Source: Otis tarda (Eukaryota > Chordata > Aves > Otidiformes > Otididae). From it: a stretch of DNA of 64,000 bases. Position 1 is the first letter of the stretch. Each line of letters begins with the position of its first letter. Position numbers and translations under genes: made by a program. Shown piece by piece: positions 40,901 through 55,900 of this stretch. Location: contig CM048554.1 in assembly GCA_026413225.1 (NCBI GenBank), positions 53,217,463 through 53,281,462 on the forward strand, read 5' to 3'. The notes beneath the pieces are model-generated. The model did no database searches. It was not told the origin of the DNA and saw only the letters and a program-made list of their open reading frames with translations.

Positions 40901-43900
40901 TTCTCTTCCCTCACATCACAGAAATTAGAGGTAACACCATAGATTTTTTTCCCTACATTATATTTTTAGAGACAGAAGCATCACTGGAAAATTCAAAAAA
41001 AAAAAAAACCCAAACCAAAACTACTGAACCAGAACAATAGCATGGTAGACAATGAATTGAAACAATTTTCAAATACAAGGGAAATATAATAAAAAAACCC
41101 AAAGTGACTACTGAGCAATAACGATAGGCTGTAATCAGAAACACTTATCTGGAATTGCCAGGCACCCTGAGCTTGTCCCCATTCAGATTTTGTAACAGAA
41201 GGCTCTCAATGAGACTGTTGCTAAATTATTGCGTCTAGTTTTACACCGGTCTCCTGTTAAAGTGGGACAAAAACTGAATCTTCCCATATTATGTAGGTCA
41301 GGAAGAAATGAGAGAAGGATTTGAATCATCTTGCAAAATCCAGTACTTACTGAAGTGTAGTATTGAGTGTCAAGATGCAGCACATTGCTAATTTTTTCCA
41401 GGGTAACAGAACAGGGACTAAAGCCTTTAATCAGGAATAAACTTTACCTGATAGAGTGAATAACCAATACTAAGTAGAGCTTCTCCCATTTTCTTCTGTC
41501 TCCTGCGGTTCTTCTGCATCAACCCCACCAGTACAGTACAGCACGGCTCATTCAAACTCCCTTCATGATCATCATCTGGTTCATCCAATCGGATTTTAAA
41601 CTGGGGGTTGGTCCAGTATGTCGCTAAAAATTCCCAAGGCAAGACAAAAAGGAGGAGATTTTGCTGTCATCATAGCCAAGATGGCTGTCAGTAGACTTAC
41701 AGACAATATATCTTTGGAAGGACTTTTGCCTGGAGTTTTTCCAGTTCTTTCCACTATGTTACATGGTTTTATATTTTCACAGCTATGCTGAGTATCAATT
41801 GGAGTCATGGTAAATCAAAGTGCCAAGGTGTTTCCTAGGGAGTAATGACCAACAGGGAGAAGATAATATCATTAATTCCAGCCAGTCATTTATCTCCAGG
41901 AAACATCCTTGGCTGAGGCTGTTGTTGTTGCAAGAGGGTCAAATGCCAGCCAGCCTCTCCAGAGGTCTAACCTGAAAATGAATGGGAATCATCACTGCCA
42001 CTGAACTGTGACACTTCCTTGGCCTACCCAGCCCTCCAGAGGATTACTCCAGTCAGTAGCAAAAGTTGAGTAAGTAGGAAAAGTAGACAGAGGAAAAAAA
42101 ACAAACACAGCCATGAATTAACTGCTTAGCAGGCTGGTAATCCCCGATGAGGAAATAAGTGTTAATTAGATCTTGGTTTAGACTACCAAGCTTTTGCTTA
42201 CTGTCTAAACCCTGCCGAAAGAGCTGTACCTCCAAGCCCTTCCCACCAAAGACCCCTATGGTTCACAAGCATTTGTTCTGAGTGTTTTGTTGGTATTTCA
42301 CCAAATGCCCACTTGGCTGGGTCTCCACCTTGGTAGTTCTGGCAGCCCCCAGCAGTCGAACCCCGTCTCCACTGTCCATTAAACAGGGTCAGGTCCCATT
42401 TATTGACCTCGTTGCTTGTCAGTGTGTCGGGAGTCAAGTTGCAGATCTCAAGGCGGGTGAACTGCCTTTGAAAATCTGAAAATGCCATCCTGGTGCACAA
42501 AAAGACCAGGGTTAGTCCATCAGCCTGCAACAGTCAAGGTGACAGCAAATAGATGTCTCTCCCAACAGGGCAGAAAACATTGGTACTATAGAGCTGCCCA
42601 AAGCCCAATTTAATTGAACTCTGAAACTTGGAAATGGCTTTTGGGAAACAAAATTTTCCACTCCCTGAATGAGCTGTATCTCCTGGAGACAGTTGTTCTC
42701 AACGGCTGTTACACATTATGGGCTCAGTTATACCATTTTCTGTCATCCCCAGCTGTGGGCAATCCCTCATGGATCGTGCTTCATAAGTAAATTCACTAAA
42801 ACTGGTGGAACAAAATGTGCAAGGAGATGCCATTTAATGGGGGCAAGATCTGACCCTTATGAAAGAGTCACTCTGTAGAAAAACAGTCTCAGTTTGGTGT
42901 TTTGCTTTAATTCAGCCGTTGATGGTTTTTTTACCATTCCTAGTAGGTTTGCATGAGTGACAGACCTTGATCACTTCATGCCGCGAGCAGAGGTCTGTTC
43001 TCATTTCTCAGTGCCGTATGTCCCATATAGCTGATTGCACTGAAAGATGGTGGGCATTTATCTTTCCAGTCTAGGACAGAGTGACATGGATTCTGTACTG
43101 ATGCATATAATAGCTAACTGGGATGGGCTGTCCATTAGGTCTGGGTAAACAGACTCTTCCCAAGCTGGTAATCTAAACTTTTTCATTAGTGTGTAGCATT
43201 TAGGCAAAAAACAAACCTCAAAATATTGAGCAGCTGAGGTTCATTCTTGCCACTTCATTAATTTTATTACCATCTGGTCTCTATATTTTGGATAAGCATG
43301 GAGTTATGAAAGCTCTAATAAAAGGTAATATTTGAATGGGAAGGGAGATAAACAAGAGGCTAACAACACATGCATGTCATTATTAACCCCTGTGGTGCTG
43401 GCAGTTTCTCTCCATCCAACTGAGAGGACTGCTTAGAAGGCATACATCCACATAAAACGTCCAGAAGATTAAGCTAACTGAATGATTCTTACCAAAACTC
43501 TCCATCATCTACTTGCTTATACAGCGCCTGTTTTTGTCTGGGATCAACATAATTCCACTCAGGAGCACTGCAGACAAAGCACAAAAGCAAGCTGTTCAGT
43601 TGTATTTTACTCTACAAGATCAGAGAGTTACTCTCTGTCTTTGGTTTCAGCTGATAAAGGAGGATGTATTCACTAACTAGACCTTCTGACCCTCCCAAAT
43701 AGCGATACACACTGCAACCTGACTATACAAGGCTGGAATCAGACGGCAACCATATTTGCAACAAATAAGCCTTAAATTGAATCCTCACTGCTAGGAGCCA
43801 GAATGCACAAATATTGCAGACTGGCTAGATTAGGTAAAACACAGCATCAAAGTCAGACAGAGCTTCTCCATTGTAGGATCCGTCGGGATCCCTGATAGTC

Positions 43901-46900
43901 TCCCTAGGGAAATGATACAAGCTCAGCTGTGGGGGTCAACAAAGAACAAGAAAGCAAAAAGGTGGGATTAGAAAATGTACTGCAGATAACAGCATTGCTG
44001 CTTTCCCATGGTGATGTAACTGTGCAGTAAGCTGGATTCTGCTCTCACCTGCTCCCACATGATGGTGCAGTTCCGCACCTGCCTCAGCAGTGTTGTCCCG
44101 TGGTAAAACAGGTGCAAGAAAATCAGGATATGGCACATGTGCGTGCCTAGAGCACCTTATATTGGGGACGAGCAAAGCAGCTCTGACAAAGGTAAGAATA
44201 ATCCTAGTGTAATAATAATAATAGATAATAATTCCAAAATAATTCTCTGTTTTCTATCCATAAGTGTTACACAACATCAGAACTCGTATTGCAGTCAGGA
44301 CAGGAAACCGAAATTTCAAAGGATTGTGTGAAAAAATATATCGTGGCTCAAATGAAAGTAAAACTTATGCTATCCTAAATATAAAAATAAAATAAGTGTT
44401 GTCACTGCCGTTCTTATGAGATTCCAAGGTAGCTGAAGCCCAGACAGTTTCTGACAGATTTTCATACTTCTCAGTCCTTAAATCAGTCAACATCTCAATT
44501 TTTTTCAAGATTCTCCAGTAAAAATCAAATACTGCTCTGATTTAGACCACAGCAACCTTAGAGTTGAAGGAGAGACCCAACAGTTTAGTCTTGCTGTATT
44601 TCTCAGAAATGGGATTGGTTTGCATATCCTACAAGTGTCCTGGCAGTATCAGTAGGATCAGTCTGAGAAAAGTCATTTTTTAGAGTAACACAGATATGAC
44701 TTGCATTGGGCCGCTCACAATTAAAACTCGGGCTGTATTCTCTTATTAGAAAGCTCTGCCTGAGACAGGGAAGAATGCCTGCTAGGCAGAGCAGATCAAT
44801 ATCTAACCTTGGTAATAAATTAATAGTGTTTTATTCCAACTGATTTAGTATCTCTCCTAAATGTGCTTTGTGATTGGATTAACTGCACAGTCCCAATTTA
44901 ATTTTTAAAAGATACCAAAATACACTGAAGAAAGTGAAGCAGGGGCATATAAAAACCTACTTATCACTCCAAGCTCCAGTCCATTCCACTTCACCCCAGG
45001 GATTTCTAAGCCTCACTAGTTTCTCTGGCCGTCCTCGGTAATATACCTAAAAGATTCACAACAAACAGAGCCTGAGCACTTCCATTATTCCAATCATCAC
45101 AGGGCAATTGCCTTTCAGACAGGATAAAACATGATTTGTACTTGAGTGATCCAGTCCATTACAATTTGCAATAGTTAAAAGACACCTAGATGCCTTCCAC
45201 CCTTATTTTACATTTTCCTGTGCTACCAAGTGAGCAATCAGCTGCAGCACTCACCATTTCATATAATAATAGCAACCTGCAAGGAAAAACATCAGCTACA
45301 AAACAGATTAATATCTACATCCTCAAAAGCTAGAGATGTCGCACAACACAGCAAGGTTGGAAAGTTGAAGGCACTGCAGTACCGCAACCCCAAGCTGTTT
45401 TGTATGATGGCCCTGGAAAGGCTGGCTTACCTCTTCTGCTCCAGTGACAGAGTAAGCATGTCCCTTTACCAGCTTCAGACTTGTGATTGCTTCTATTTCA
45501 GATGCAGTAGATATCTGGGGCAATAAAATTACATACATTTAGGACTACATATTGTGCATGATCAGAGCTTTCATGAGCAAATTATGATGGGCGAAGATAT
45601 CCAAAGTTGTGTGCGTGACAAATATCAATATTCTTGATGCAAAGTGTATTAAATAGAGGTGAGATCCACAGCAAAAGTCCACCTCCACAGTTTCACACCC
45701 TTAAATATGTAGTGCTAGCACATCAGAGATTCAAGACTGTACAATGAAATCTAAACCTAAATCCAATTCCCTGCTCAGGTAACAGATCCTGTCACCTGCG
45801 AAGACATGTTAATGTGAACTTGGCTCCAGCCTGTCTCAGCTGAGATCCAGCATATCAACATTTCAACTCTAGTAATCCTATATGCCATGAACCAGGATTT
45901 TAGACAAGATAATGAATTTGATGTGGAAGGCGTGAAGTTTCCAAAACATCTAAGAACATCATCTCTAAGATGAGAGAATTTGTATTACAAGTGTCAATAA
46001 TCTTTAGGACTGAAAACCAATGCCAGAATCAGACTACAGACTACAATGAAGTATCTCAAAGAGTTTTTCTCTGCTAGTTGCATGTCTGGAGACTAAATTG
46101 TACAGAATTTGAAAGAGAAAAGATACTCAGAAAATGAAAATGGAGTTCAGGAAGACCAGTCCCCAGTTTATGCCTCAAAGTATTATCACAGGCTATCTTG
46201 TAAAGACAAACAGAGCCTGAGAGTTGGTTATTTAGAACTTCATCCAAAGTTTTTTATAACTGAAATCAATAAGTCTCCCATTAATTGTAGTATGCTTTTA
46301 ATTCAGACCTTCCTACCTATGTCTAACATTGGTCTGAGCTTTCACGGATCACAGATCACAGAATTATCAAGATTGGAAAAGACCTAAAAGATCATCCAGT
46401 CCAACCATCACCAATACTTCTCAGCTAAATCATATCCCTCAACACAACATCCAAACGTTTCTTGAACACCCCCATGGTCGGTGACTCCACCACCTCCCTG
46501 GGCAGTGCATTCCAGTGCCTGACTACCCTTTCCGAGAAGTAATAGTTCCTAATGTCCAGCCTTTCATTACAATATGGACCAGAGCCCTGAGAACAGGAGC
46601 AAGGAGAGTAAAGCAGCAGCAGTCTCTTACATCAATGGAACAGCCAAGCAGTGACCCAGCTCTCAGAGCCTTCTGGATTATTTGGTACAGGTTCAAAGGA
46701 GCCCTCCGCAGTTCATAGGACTCAGAGATGCCTCCAGTAAAATCCTCAAAGGCCTCCATAGTGGACCCTCCTGTGAGAGCTTCATAAGAGCCATTCAACC
46801 TGTGCGAGAGATAAGAGTTATATAAGGTGCCATCTCCTCCTGTAAGCATTGGCACTGCAGAAAGAAGAGTTTATAATTTCATATCTCTCAGTCCGTGTGA

Positions 46901-49900
46901 CCATCAGTCTGATCTGAAGCACCAGAAGTAAAGCTCCTTGAAACAGATGATTGGCAATAACCTTTATGGACCTAGAGGAAACTAAATAACAGGTGGAATG
47001 AGGCTGCATGTGAGTGAAGCATGCTGTGTCTAACAACACAACCACTCAGGTTGTCAACTTCTGCACACTCAGGAGTGCTGCCTCCTACTTAGCCACCGTA
47101 CTTGGCATAGGCCTTCTCCAGCAGCGCGCTCCAGAACTCATTGCCTTCCTCCGAGTGCACGAAGAGCAGCTTCCCGTTCTTGGTGGGCAGCCGGTCATCC
47201 ACCACGACATCCACCCACTCCCCGTACTGCCAGAACTGATGAAAAGAAGAAAGGAAAAGATGATGATGGCTGGTGTGCACATAATAGCTCCTCACTACCA
47301 TCTTCCTACCCCTTCACCTGTCATCAGTTCCCCCTGGATAAGTCACTGTAAGGTTTCATTCCCATGTTGCACTCCTCTCCCTTGTAACAGAAGCAAACTC
47401 TCCCCATCCTAGTGAAGCGCTAAGTAGGCTTCTTAACACTGTATTAAAGTTTTGCTGACAGGTAACATTAAGAGCAACTTCTTGCATATAACATCTGGAA
47501 CATTGCCTATGCCCCAAGCAGAACTTATATGGTGGAGAGTCCAGAAAGCTACTGTGTAGATAGGATACTCTGACGTCTTTTCTTGTCTACCCTTTTAAGG
47601 CCCAATCCATTGGAAAAAAAAAAAAACAATGACCCTGCAAAAATGCTGTGAGGAAAGGTCACCCAAAGGGGAAGCACTCAATAGTGCTAATCCCTTCTGA
47701 AAATACTGGGAAATGTGTCAAGCATTGCTAATACTATATTTTGCCTGAGCACTTGAAACATTTAATCTAGAATTTGATGCAGTCCTGAAAGGAAAGAAGG
47801 TAATTTACACAATAACCCCTTTGCTGAGAAGAGCTGGTAGAAGTGATACGTATGTGCTCTATAACATCTGTCCTTGCCAAAACACCTCTTTTATCTTGTC
47901 AGGGTGAATCCATACTGCCCACACCAGAACCTAACTTCTAGACAAAGCAGGCTGGCTCAGTCCCAACACACTTGGTCTGCAGACATGAAATCCAGGCACA
48001 GCAGTGGAGAGGGAAGGGAAGGAGCAGAAACTGCATCAGCCTGAATTCACTCCCAACAGTCAGCAGTGACAGAGCTTGTCTTGACTCACATGGCGTGATG
48101 GTTTGGCTTAGTTTATAAAACCTGTATAACTCACTACAGCCCAATCAGCTATAAGACAGCAGAACCTAGCCAGTGAGCAGGTGTCATTTATTTAACTCTG
48201 TTCTTCTTTTCTTCCCCTCTTACCCCCACTAAATTCAATTACACACTGTAATTCTTGAATATTTAGCCTATCCCAAATATTAAAGAGCCGCTTTTAGCTA
48301 AATACTAGCATTTTCCTCTTTTATTCTCAATACCTTGAGCACATAGGTACCTGGAAATGAAAGATCCCAGCATAGTCCTTCTGGAAACTCTGATCCTTGG
48401 GAACAACACGATGCAGAACATCTGGATTCAAAGTGAGAGATGCAATGGCAGCTAGGAGCCAGCAATCACCTAAAAACACATATGTTACAAGGCAGAAAAG
48501 TTCATTAACAAATAGTGTTTTGCTGATCCTTACATCACTATGTCACGCTCCCACTTAGACTAAAATACCAGCATTAAGGGCTTTGCAAGGTCCTGCCAGA
48601 CTCAGTATTGGTTCAGCAATCCATTCTTGTTTTGTTATTTATCTCTTTTGCTCATTTACCACTCCCTCAGACCACAGAGGCACCTTGGGGCCTCCGAGGC
48701 TGATCATGGTGGTAATTTCAATGCTCTAGTTTGGACTTCGGTGGTTTGATTTTTTAATGACGCTGTGAAAGCAGGCTGCTTTATCTAAACTTGTTAATGC
48801 ACTCAGGAGACCAAGAACGCAGAGAGAGAGAGAAGGCATTTGGGGTATGTTGGTTGCAAAGCCTGACTAGGCAGTATGGAGTTAATAACCTTTGATACTT
48901 TAACTAGACCTGAGCCACCACACCTGGGAGATGCAAGGTGTCCAGAAGTGGCCAAAACCTCTGGCTTGATAGAAGGGTGGTGGGACTTCCTATTTTTCGG
49001 AGAAGATTCAATAGATAGCAGGAACATTTGGGTTGCTATTCCTTCTTAGCCCTTTCTTTGAAGGTCTGAATTTGAACCAGCACTTAGGGCTATTGCTGCA
49101 GACCTGCCCATGAGTCTAATGGAAAATGTAGTCTCCTGGGAACTCCAAAAGGAGCTGAGTCTTTCCTCTGGCCCACTCCTCATCCTGGAAAGGATGGGCA
49201 TGCCCAATGCTTGCTGGAGGCTGGAAATCTCACATCTCAAGCTGTTTGCTGGGCTGGCTACCTGCCTATTGTGGATTGGAGGCTGGGTAATTGGAAGCCT
49301 CTATCACACCACAGCTGGTGTCCCTGGGAAACTCAGGGACTCATGGGCTTCTTACAGCACTTGCATACTGCTAACAGCAGGAAGTACTTTTGTGGTCCTG
49401 TGTTATTTCTGAGGTGCATGGAAAGTCTAAGGAAAACAAAGCTACTCTGAAGGTACTAACATTTTCCTGGTTCCCTGCAGATTGTCTGTGCCAAGACATG
49501 TGCAGGTGCATATTCTGCAGGAGGAACAGGCGTAACAGCTCTTGCTTCAGTGGAAATCAGCTAACAGAGAAACCAAGGAAATATCTAATCTGTAGCATAA
49601 TTTAGTATCTTAGAGCAGCAGTTAACTCTTCATATTGACTTGGGCTTCATGTTTTAGTGCCACAATGAATATAAATGTAAAGATAAGATACAAGGACTTG
49701 CCTGGTGCTGCGTGCTCTCTGCTGCCTGTATCTCACTGGGAGGTACCCAGATGCCTCCTATGAGCTGAGCAAGAAACAGCTGTTCCCAGTTAGGCAAGCA
49801 GTGACTTGAGAAACACCTATAAAGAGGCACCCCTGCTGTGATGACCTGTAACCACCCGAGCTGGCTGATCTGATATGGGTGCAAGAGCTGACTCACCCAG

Positions 49901-52900
49901 TGTGCCAGCCCAGGCATTTTCAATGAGGAGGGAAAACCTAGTATTTAGTATTATTACATGAGGTGCTGCTTAAGCCTTCCCCTAGGATTGCTTTGTGTTG
50001 TCGAAAGAGCATTCAAGCCAAAAGGGGGTAGAAAATGACTGGAATATCTACTTCTCCCCATCCACTTGCATTTCTTATGAGAAGAGGTAAAAAAAAAACC
50101 AACCCTTGTCTTGCTCATCCTACACAACTCAAGTTTGAAGAGGAAGTGTGAGACAAGTTAAATGCTACTTTGCAGAAAAGCTGTTTGAGAAAGAACTCTT
50201 ACTTAAGAGGTAAGATTTCCCTTGTAGAAGAGAAAATAAATTAAAATAAAAGGATCATGAGATGTTTAAACTGGAAATAGGAAAAAGTTGCTGCTGTGCA
50301 CATAGAAGAGAAAGTCCCAAAGCCTCGGCCTTTAGAACAACCATGAGCAAAAACCTTCTCAAGCTTATCTTCAACCTAACTCTTTTACAAATTATTTTGC
50401 ATTCTGTGGGAGAGGACTCAACTCACTGGCCTGAAAGGTTCTTCCCAAGCCTTAGGTACCTATGTATAAAACAACCAAAATTAGGAGAGCACAAGGTGGA
50501 GAAAAAAAGGCTTTACGAACTTCCTCTTCCAAGAAAATGTAGATGCAGGAAAAAACGAGAGTGAGAACACTCAAACCTGCTTTGTATCTATTTCTTCAAG
50601 GCTTTCATTAGTACAGGTGCATGCCTTACACTGTTATATTTTTTTCTTTTGTTTGGAGAGGTAGAAATAATGGTGATAAGTCTGGAGAGCGGCTTTTCAG
50701 AGAAGGAAGATGGAAAGCCTTACAGTGTTAGAACTGAAGCCCTCATTTTTTCAACTACCCCAGACTTTCTTGCTGCCCAGGCTGTTCCTGGCATGCTGTG
50801 AAGCACAGAAAATTATTTCTGAGAAGGTGGCAGGGTGGGTTTACTGGTGTCCCTGTTGTGTCCCTCCACCTCCTGTGAGACCAAAGAAGGTCTGCAGCAG
50901 TGATGAGTTGGTGCTTTCCCAATGTGCAACACCTGGAAGGGTTTCCCCTTCCTGGTCTAGGCTAGGTTTTTACAGACTGTGAAGGGGAAACTACTCTAGG
51001 CCTTACTGATGATGGTGTATGTCTGACGCATAATTAGGCAGGAGAATCAGTGAAATGAGAGGGGTTTCCATAAATATGATATTTACTTCTCTGACTCAGA
51101 ACTAAATAATTTCAGAATCTCATCCTCATAAGATGTCAAATGTGGCGTGAAATCCTTTACAGCTATCTTACGGTATGAATTAACTTCTTAGTATCTGGGA
51201 GAGTGAGTGGCATTGGCGCTTCCGCCTCCCGCAAACACACCGTGCAATCTGGCCTCCTGGGAAAGCATTAGCAGCAAGTCTGACCAGAGCACTTTTGGAA
51301 AGAATTGTGTTGTGTCCTGGTTCTGGCTAGGGTAGAGTTAATATTCACCTGAGCTGGGCAGAGAACTGGAGCTGGTGGCCCCTATGGCTGGGGCACCCAG
51401 CTGGGGTAGTTAACTAATTAGCTAGCAGCTGGGGTTAATTTACCCAAATTAGCCAAAGGGCTGTTCCATCCCATCTGACATCATGCTCAGTATATAAGTG
51501 AGGAGGGTGCTGAGGGGACCTTCCTGCTACTTGGAAGAAATTAGGTGTGGAGCTTTGTTGTAAGCCATTATACTGTACTTGTTTTCCATCACTGTTTTGT
51601 TTTCTTCTGTTATTGCTGTTAATTTTATTTTTTGTTCCATCTCAACCCACATGTTCTTACTGGGTTTTTTTTTGTTTACCAGTTCTCCCTTTTGTCCCAC
51701 TGGAGGGGGGGTGGGGAATGAGAGAGAGACTGCATAGTCTGGTCCTGATCGGGGCTGAACTAGGACATGTTGGAAGAATTGGGGTGGTCAATTTGGTTTT
51801 AAAAATAGCCACACCTGCTTCGAGCACTATGGAGTCCTATCTCTAAACCTTACTTTGGGTCCTAATATCTTTGGCTAAGCTTGTGGCTGAATAAATACCA
51901 ACCATGCCCTCCAAAAGAAACCAGAGGGGAATTGGCTGCTGTAGTAACTTGGCAGTAATTGGCAGTAGTAACTTGATAAAACTGGATGTTTACATGGAGT
52001 GCCGAGATGCAGATGGTTTGTGGACATCTTTATATACAAGTGATGCATTACATTCAGGTTCCTGTGATATTGGCTTTAATACAAATTAATGAGGATGCAG
52101 GAATCTGTCCACATCAAAGAGCTTCCAGGATGGAGCCTGAGCCACGCAAGAAGCCTCTTATCTTCTTGTATACCACAATGGGATCTGGGCCTATTAATAA
52201 GGTTCCTCAGCCCTACTGGATAATATATTACTATTTCTAAAAATGTACAAGTTGACAGTATATATTCCTTTTTTCAAAGTTCATAATAATTTTGCTAGCA
52301 GCAGCTTTTAGAGTTTTGTTTGTGGGTGTGCCGACAGTTTAGTGCATCAACACAAGCTCCCTAGAAAGGTAGCTTGTGTAGGACCACTAAAACTTGTCCT
52401 GATTCAGCTGCAGGTTATAAGTCATCTTTCAAACTGTGAGGAAACTATTTTATTCCCTTCCTAAAAAGTGAATTTTTGGAGGGAGAGGAAATGAGGCCAA
52501 TTGGCCAATGAATTAAGTATTTCATTAGAATGTATTTCCAATAAAGTTATAGTCAGAAAAATTACAATATAAAAAAGCATTTCTGCTTACTACATGTGTT
52601 TGAAATTGTAGCCTTTTAGCTTATAAAAATAAATTTAAAAAAAAAATTTCTCAGTATTAGACCTGCAAGGCTAAATCACCTATGAGCACGTACACTGCCT
52701 TCTGCTCAGTCTCATATTTCATGAACAAAAGTTTCAAACAAGTGCCAATTACAGTGTTTATTGCTGCTGCTGAATGTGCTAAAAAGAAGCCAGCTTGATT
52801 CCTGCATCTGAAGTAATTTGTAATGTCGGTAAAGTCCAATTCTTTTTTTCTTCTTCTTTTTTTTTTTTTTTTTAATTTGAAATAAGCAATTCTGACCTTG

Positions 52901-55900
52901 AGTTTCTTGTGGAAAGGGTAAATACGAAACCTAGCTCTGTTTGTATACAGACACACACAAAAGATTTTGGAGAATTACTTTGACTATTAGTGTACTTGAA
53001 ATAAAATCACTCGGTGCTCACAGATGTGCTGAGATGGCTCATGTTCTCAGTGCTACACAGGTGCCTCCCGGTTTAGAGAGATAATCGAATTGCTGCAGAG
53101 AATACTGAATCCTTGGTGACCTGGGAGCTGAGCAACTCCTCGATATTGATGATGTTTACCCAAGTGCACTGCACTCACAGAGGCCATAAAATAAATGAGA
53201 AATATGATTAGTTTCAGTTGCCACAGCTCAGTGCTCAGTTTCTGTTTAGCTGCCATCAAAGCGTCTAGACACAGAACACCTAAACTCTTCATTGACCTAG
53301 TGATAGTGAGTTTAAGCCAAAAGTCCAAGTGTCTGGTTCCAAGGTCTAACTGGACAGTACAGAGGCATTTCTGTCCTGACTGTACTCTGGCTTGTTGCCA
53401 GCAATGCCTGGTGTTCAGAAGGGATCCAGACAAAATGCTGTGGCTCTTGCTTCCCAGTTTGTCAAGCAGATTTAACTCTTGCCTTTAGTCTCTGCTGGAG
53501 GCCCTTCTTCAGAGCTCACAGTACCTGAGGTGTCCTACCACACATCAAGGAAGCACTGACCCACTAGCTTTATAATTTGTGGCAGTGCAGGCTGTTCTGC
53601 TTTGAGATTCCTAAAGAAGGCTTCCCAAAGTTTTCTATGGAAACAAATTAAACTCCACAGCTGTGTACAGGAAAGCAAAGGAGCACCCAGCAAAGGAACG
53701 AGCTTTCTTCTCTTTAGGGTCTCAGAGTTGTCAGTGAATGTATTTCTTGAGATCTAGGGGACCTATCTCCTAGAACAAGGATGTCAGATACCCTTGGGCC
53801 CATGGGACTGAACACCAGAAGGGCCGTATGGTAATGCCTATAGCAAAATAAGTGGACCAACTCAGTAGTATTAAGCACTGTCCTGCCTACAGGAGCTCCA
53901 AAGGCTCCTTCAAGAGATATCAGATCTATCTCAGAGCTGTCAGGCTTCGGTTTGTTCTCCAACTGACCCATAACGTTCACAAACCTGCCTGTAAGAAAAA
54001 ATGCACACAAAGCCTGCAAGGGGTGGGCTCCTCAGCTGGTATGTAGCATCTGCATTGGTTTCAGGGGACTTCTCCAACTGACAGCCCAGGCCACGGGACC
54101 TGCAGTGCCTGGAATACCCTCTGAGCCTTCACAACAAAAAGCACCCCATGAATATAAATGGTGCAGATCTGGAAAGCTAATATTAAATTGAGAGAGTTTT
54201 AATATGTTTTATATCCTTCAAATTAAATTTATGCCACTTGCTTCTTCAAACCTTCTGCAAACAATTCTGGGGTTAACTTATTCAGATAGCTGCAAGAAAA
54301 CTTCATAAGTCACCTTTAATAACTAAGACTATGTGACTGCATTTCAAGTTGTTACTAGGCTATCAAAAAGACATGGTTCAAAGAACGTTTAAAATATTTC
54401 AAGTCTTTCAAGTTCCCATCAAACTTCCCAAGCTGATATTCATCTAGCTTACACTGTTGTCAAAGAAATAGGTTTAATGGAGTGAGACTAACTCTGGGTT
54501 TTATTTTTCCTTTTGTTCATATAAACCCAGACCTGCAGCGTTATTTTTAAAATAAAAGAAACATGTCAGAGAAGATTATTAAAAATAGGCTCTGTTTCCC
54601 TGAAGGACTTGTTAACAGGTCACATACGTGGCTTATGTAAATATGTAATCAGGATCTGTTTCAATGGAAGTGTTTTACATGAGGGTTTTGGTAACAAGAG
54701 CTTTGATATTGACGGTATTGGATCAAATACCAAAAAAGTATAATATGCCTCAGAGATGTAAAGCAAATGCCTGAATGCTGAAAGGGAAGTCCCATGCCCA
54801 TACACTCAGTATGTGCAGAAGTGATTGTAAGCAGCCTTGCAGAAACAAATTGGATTATCTTTGATTATTTTTTCTTTGAAAGAGAGAGAGAAAGAGAAAA
54901 GGAAGCTTCTAACAAAAACAGAATCAGATAGTGTGAGTTTTCTTCCAGGCTTAGGGGTTACTTTCAGGCCTAGCACTTGGGCCACTGCCCACCAAAGGCT
55001 GGCTTGGGAAAGCCTGGAGGCCAGCACCATCCCCAGATTCGCAGGAGAGTTTTGGGCTCAGTTCTGTTGTTTGATGGATTTTGGCACTGCTCTCTAACAA
55101 AAGCCCGTTTAGCACAAAGGACTGGGACTCCACAGAGACATTCAGAAGGTGGCAGAAATAAAAAAGGGCTAAGGGTATTTGCACTCAGTTTCTAGGCTTA
55201 ACACAAATAATGCATTGACCTCTTCTAGATTGAAAGGAGGTAATATTCTTCAGTCCTTTAGCTTGTAAACTGTTGAGGAAAATGAGGTTTTACTTCAGGC
55301 ATATGATCTTTTTTTTTTAAATGGTATTATAGAAACTTCACAAATTGGAGGTGACAAGAAATGTCGCTTTTATTACTTATCTGAATCATTTTCCTAAAAT
55401 ACAGTAAATGATTTCCCCATACCCTGTTCCAGCATCCACTGAATAAATATCCTGGAGCAAGTATATGATTGGGCATCTTATTTTTAGCATTTGGAGCACA
55501 GGCTCACACACCAGGGTATTTTTTAGCAATTGCTTTAATAGTGCTGTGTTTACAGGACCAGCATTGGTATTATTTATTGCCAATGACTTGCAGAAATTCT
55601 TTGAATCTCATTTGCACAATGGATGGGCTAGAAGACCAGTGAGGTCAGGAGTACTGCGGTAAGCAGCGCAGGAGGGAGAAAGGCTGATTTCTCTGTGTCT
55701 AATCTATCAAATTCTCATTACGAGAGTTTCAGCCTTCTTGCCTCTATATGTAGTCAGGAGACGTTGCTGCTGCTGTCTTCTGGAGCTGGATCTTATCAGC
55801 GAGGCAGGCAGGGAAGAAGGCTGCTGCCGCAGCTATTCCAAGGGGGAATAAAGCCCTCTTACAGCTTCGTTCTGGCTGCCTGCATAGGAGTGCTGTTTAG

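Larger units (their letters stand above)
36255..48350 (-). other. CAPN8: CAPN8 introns 3-13
   Basis: Introns at 36255-36923, 36961-37524, 37737-39459, 39472-41447, 41624-42328, 42490-43492, 43568-44960, 45047-45430, 45515-46630 (CR1 fragment), 46800-47101 and 47236-48350. Only short tandem repeats were seen otherwise. Confidence 0.8.
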
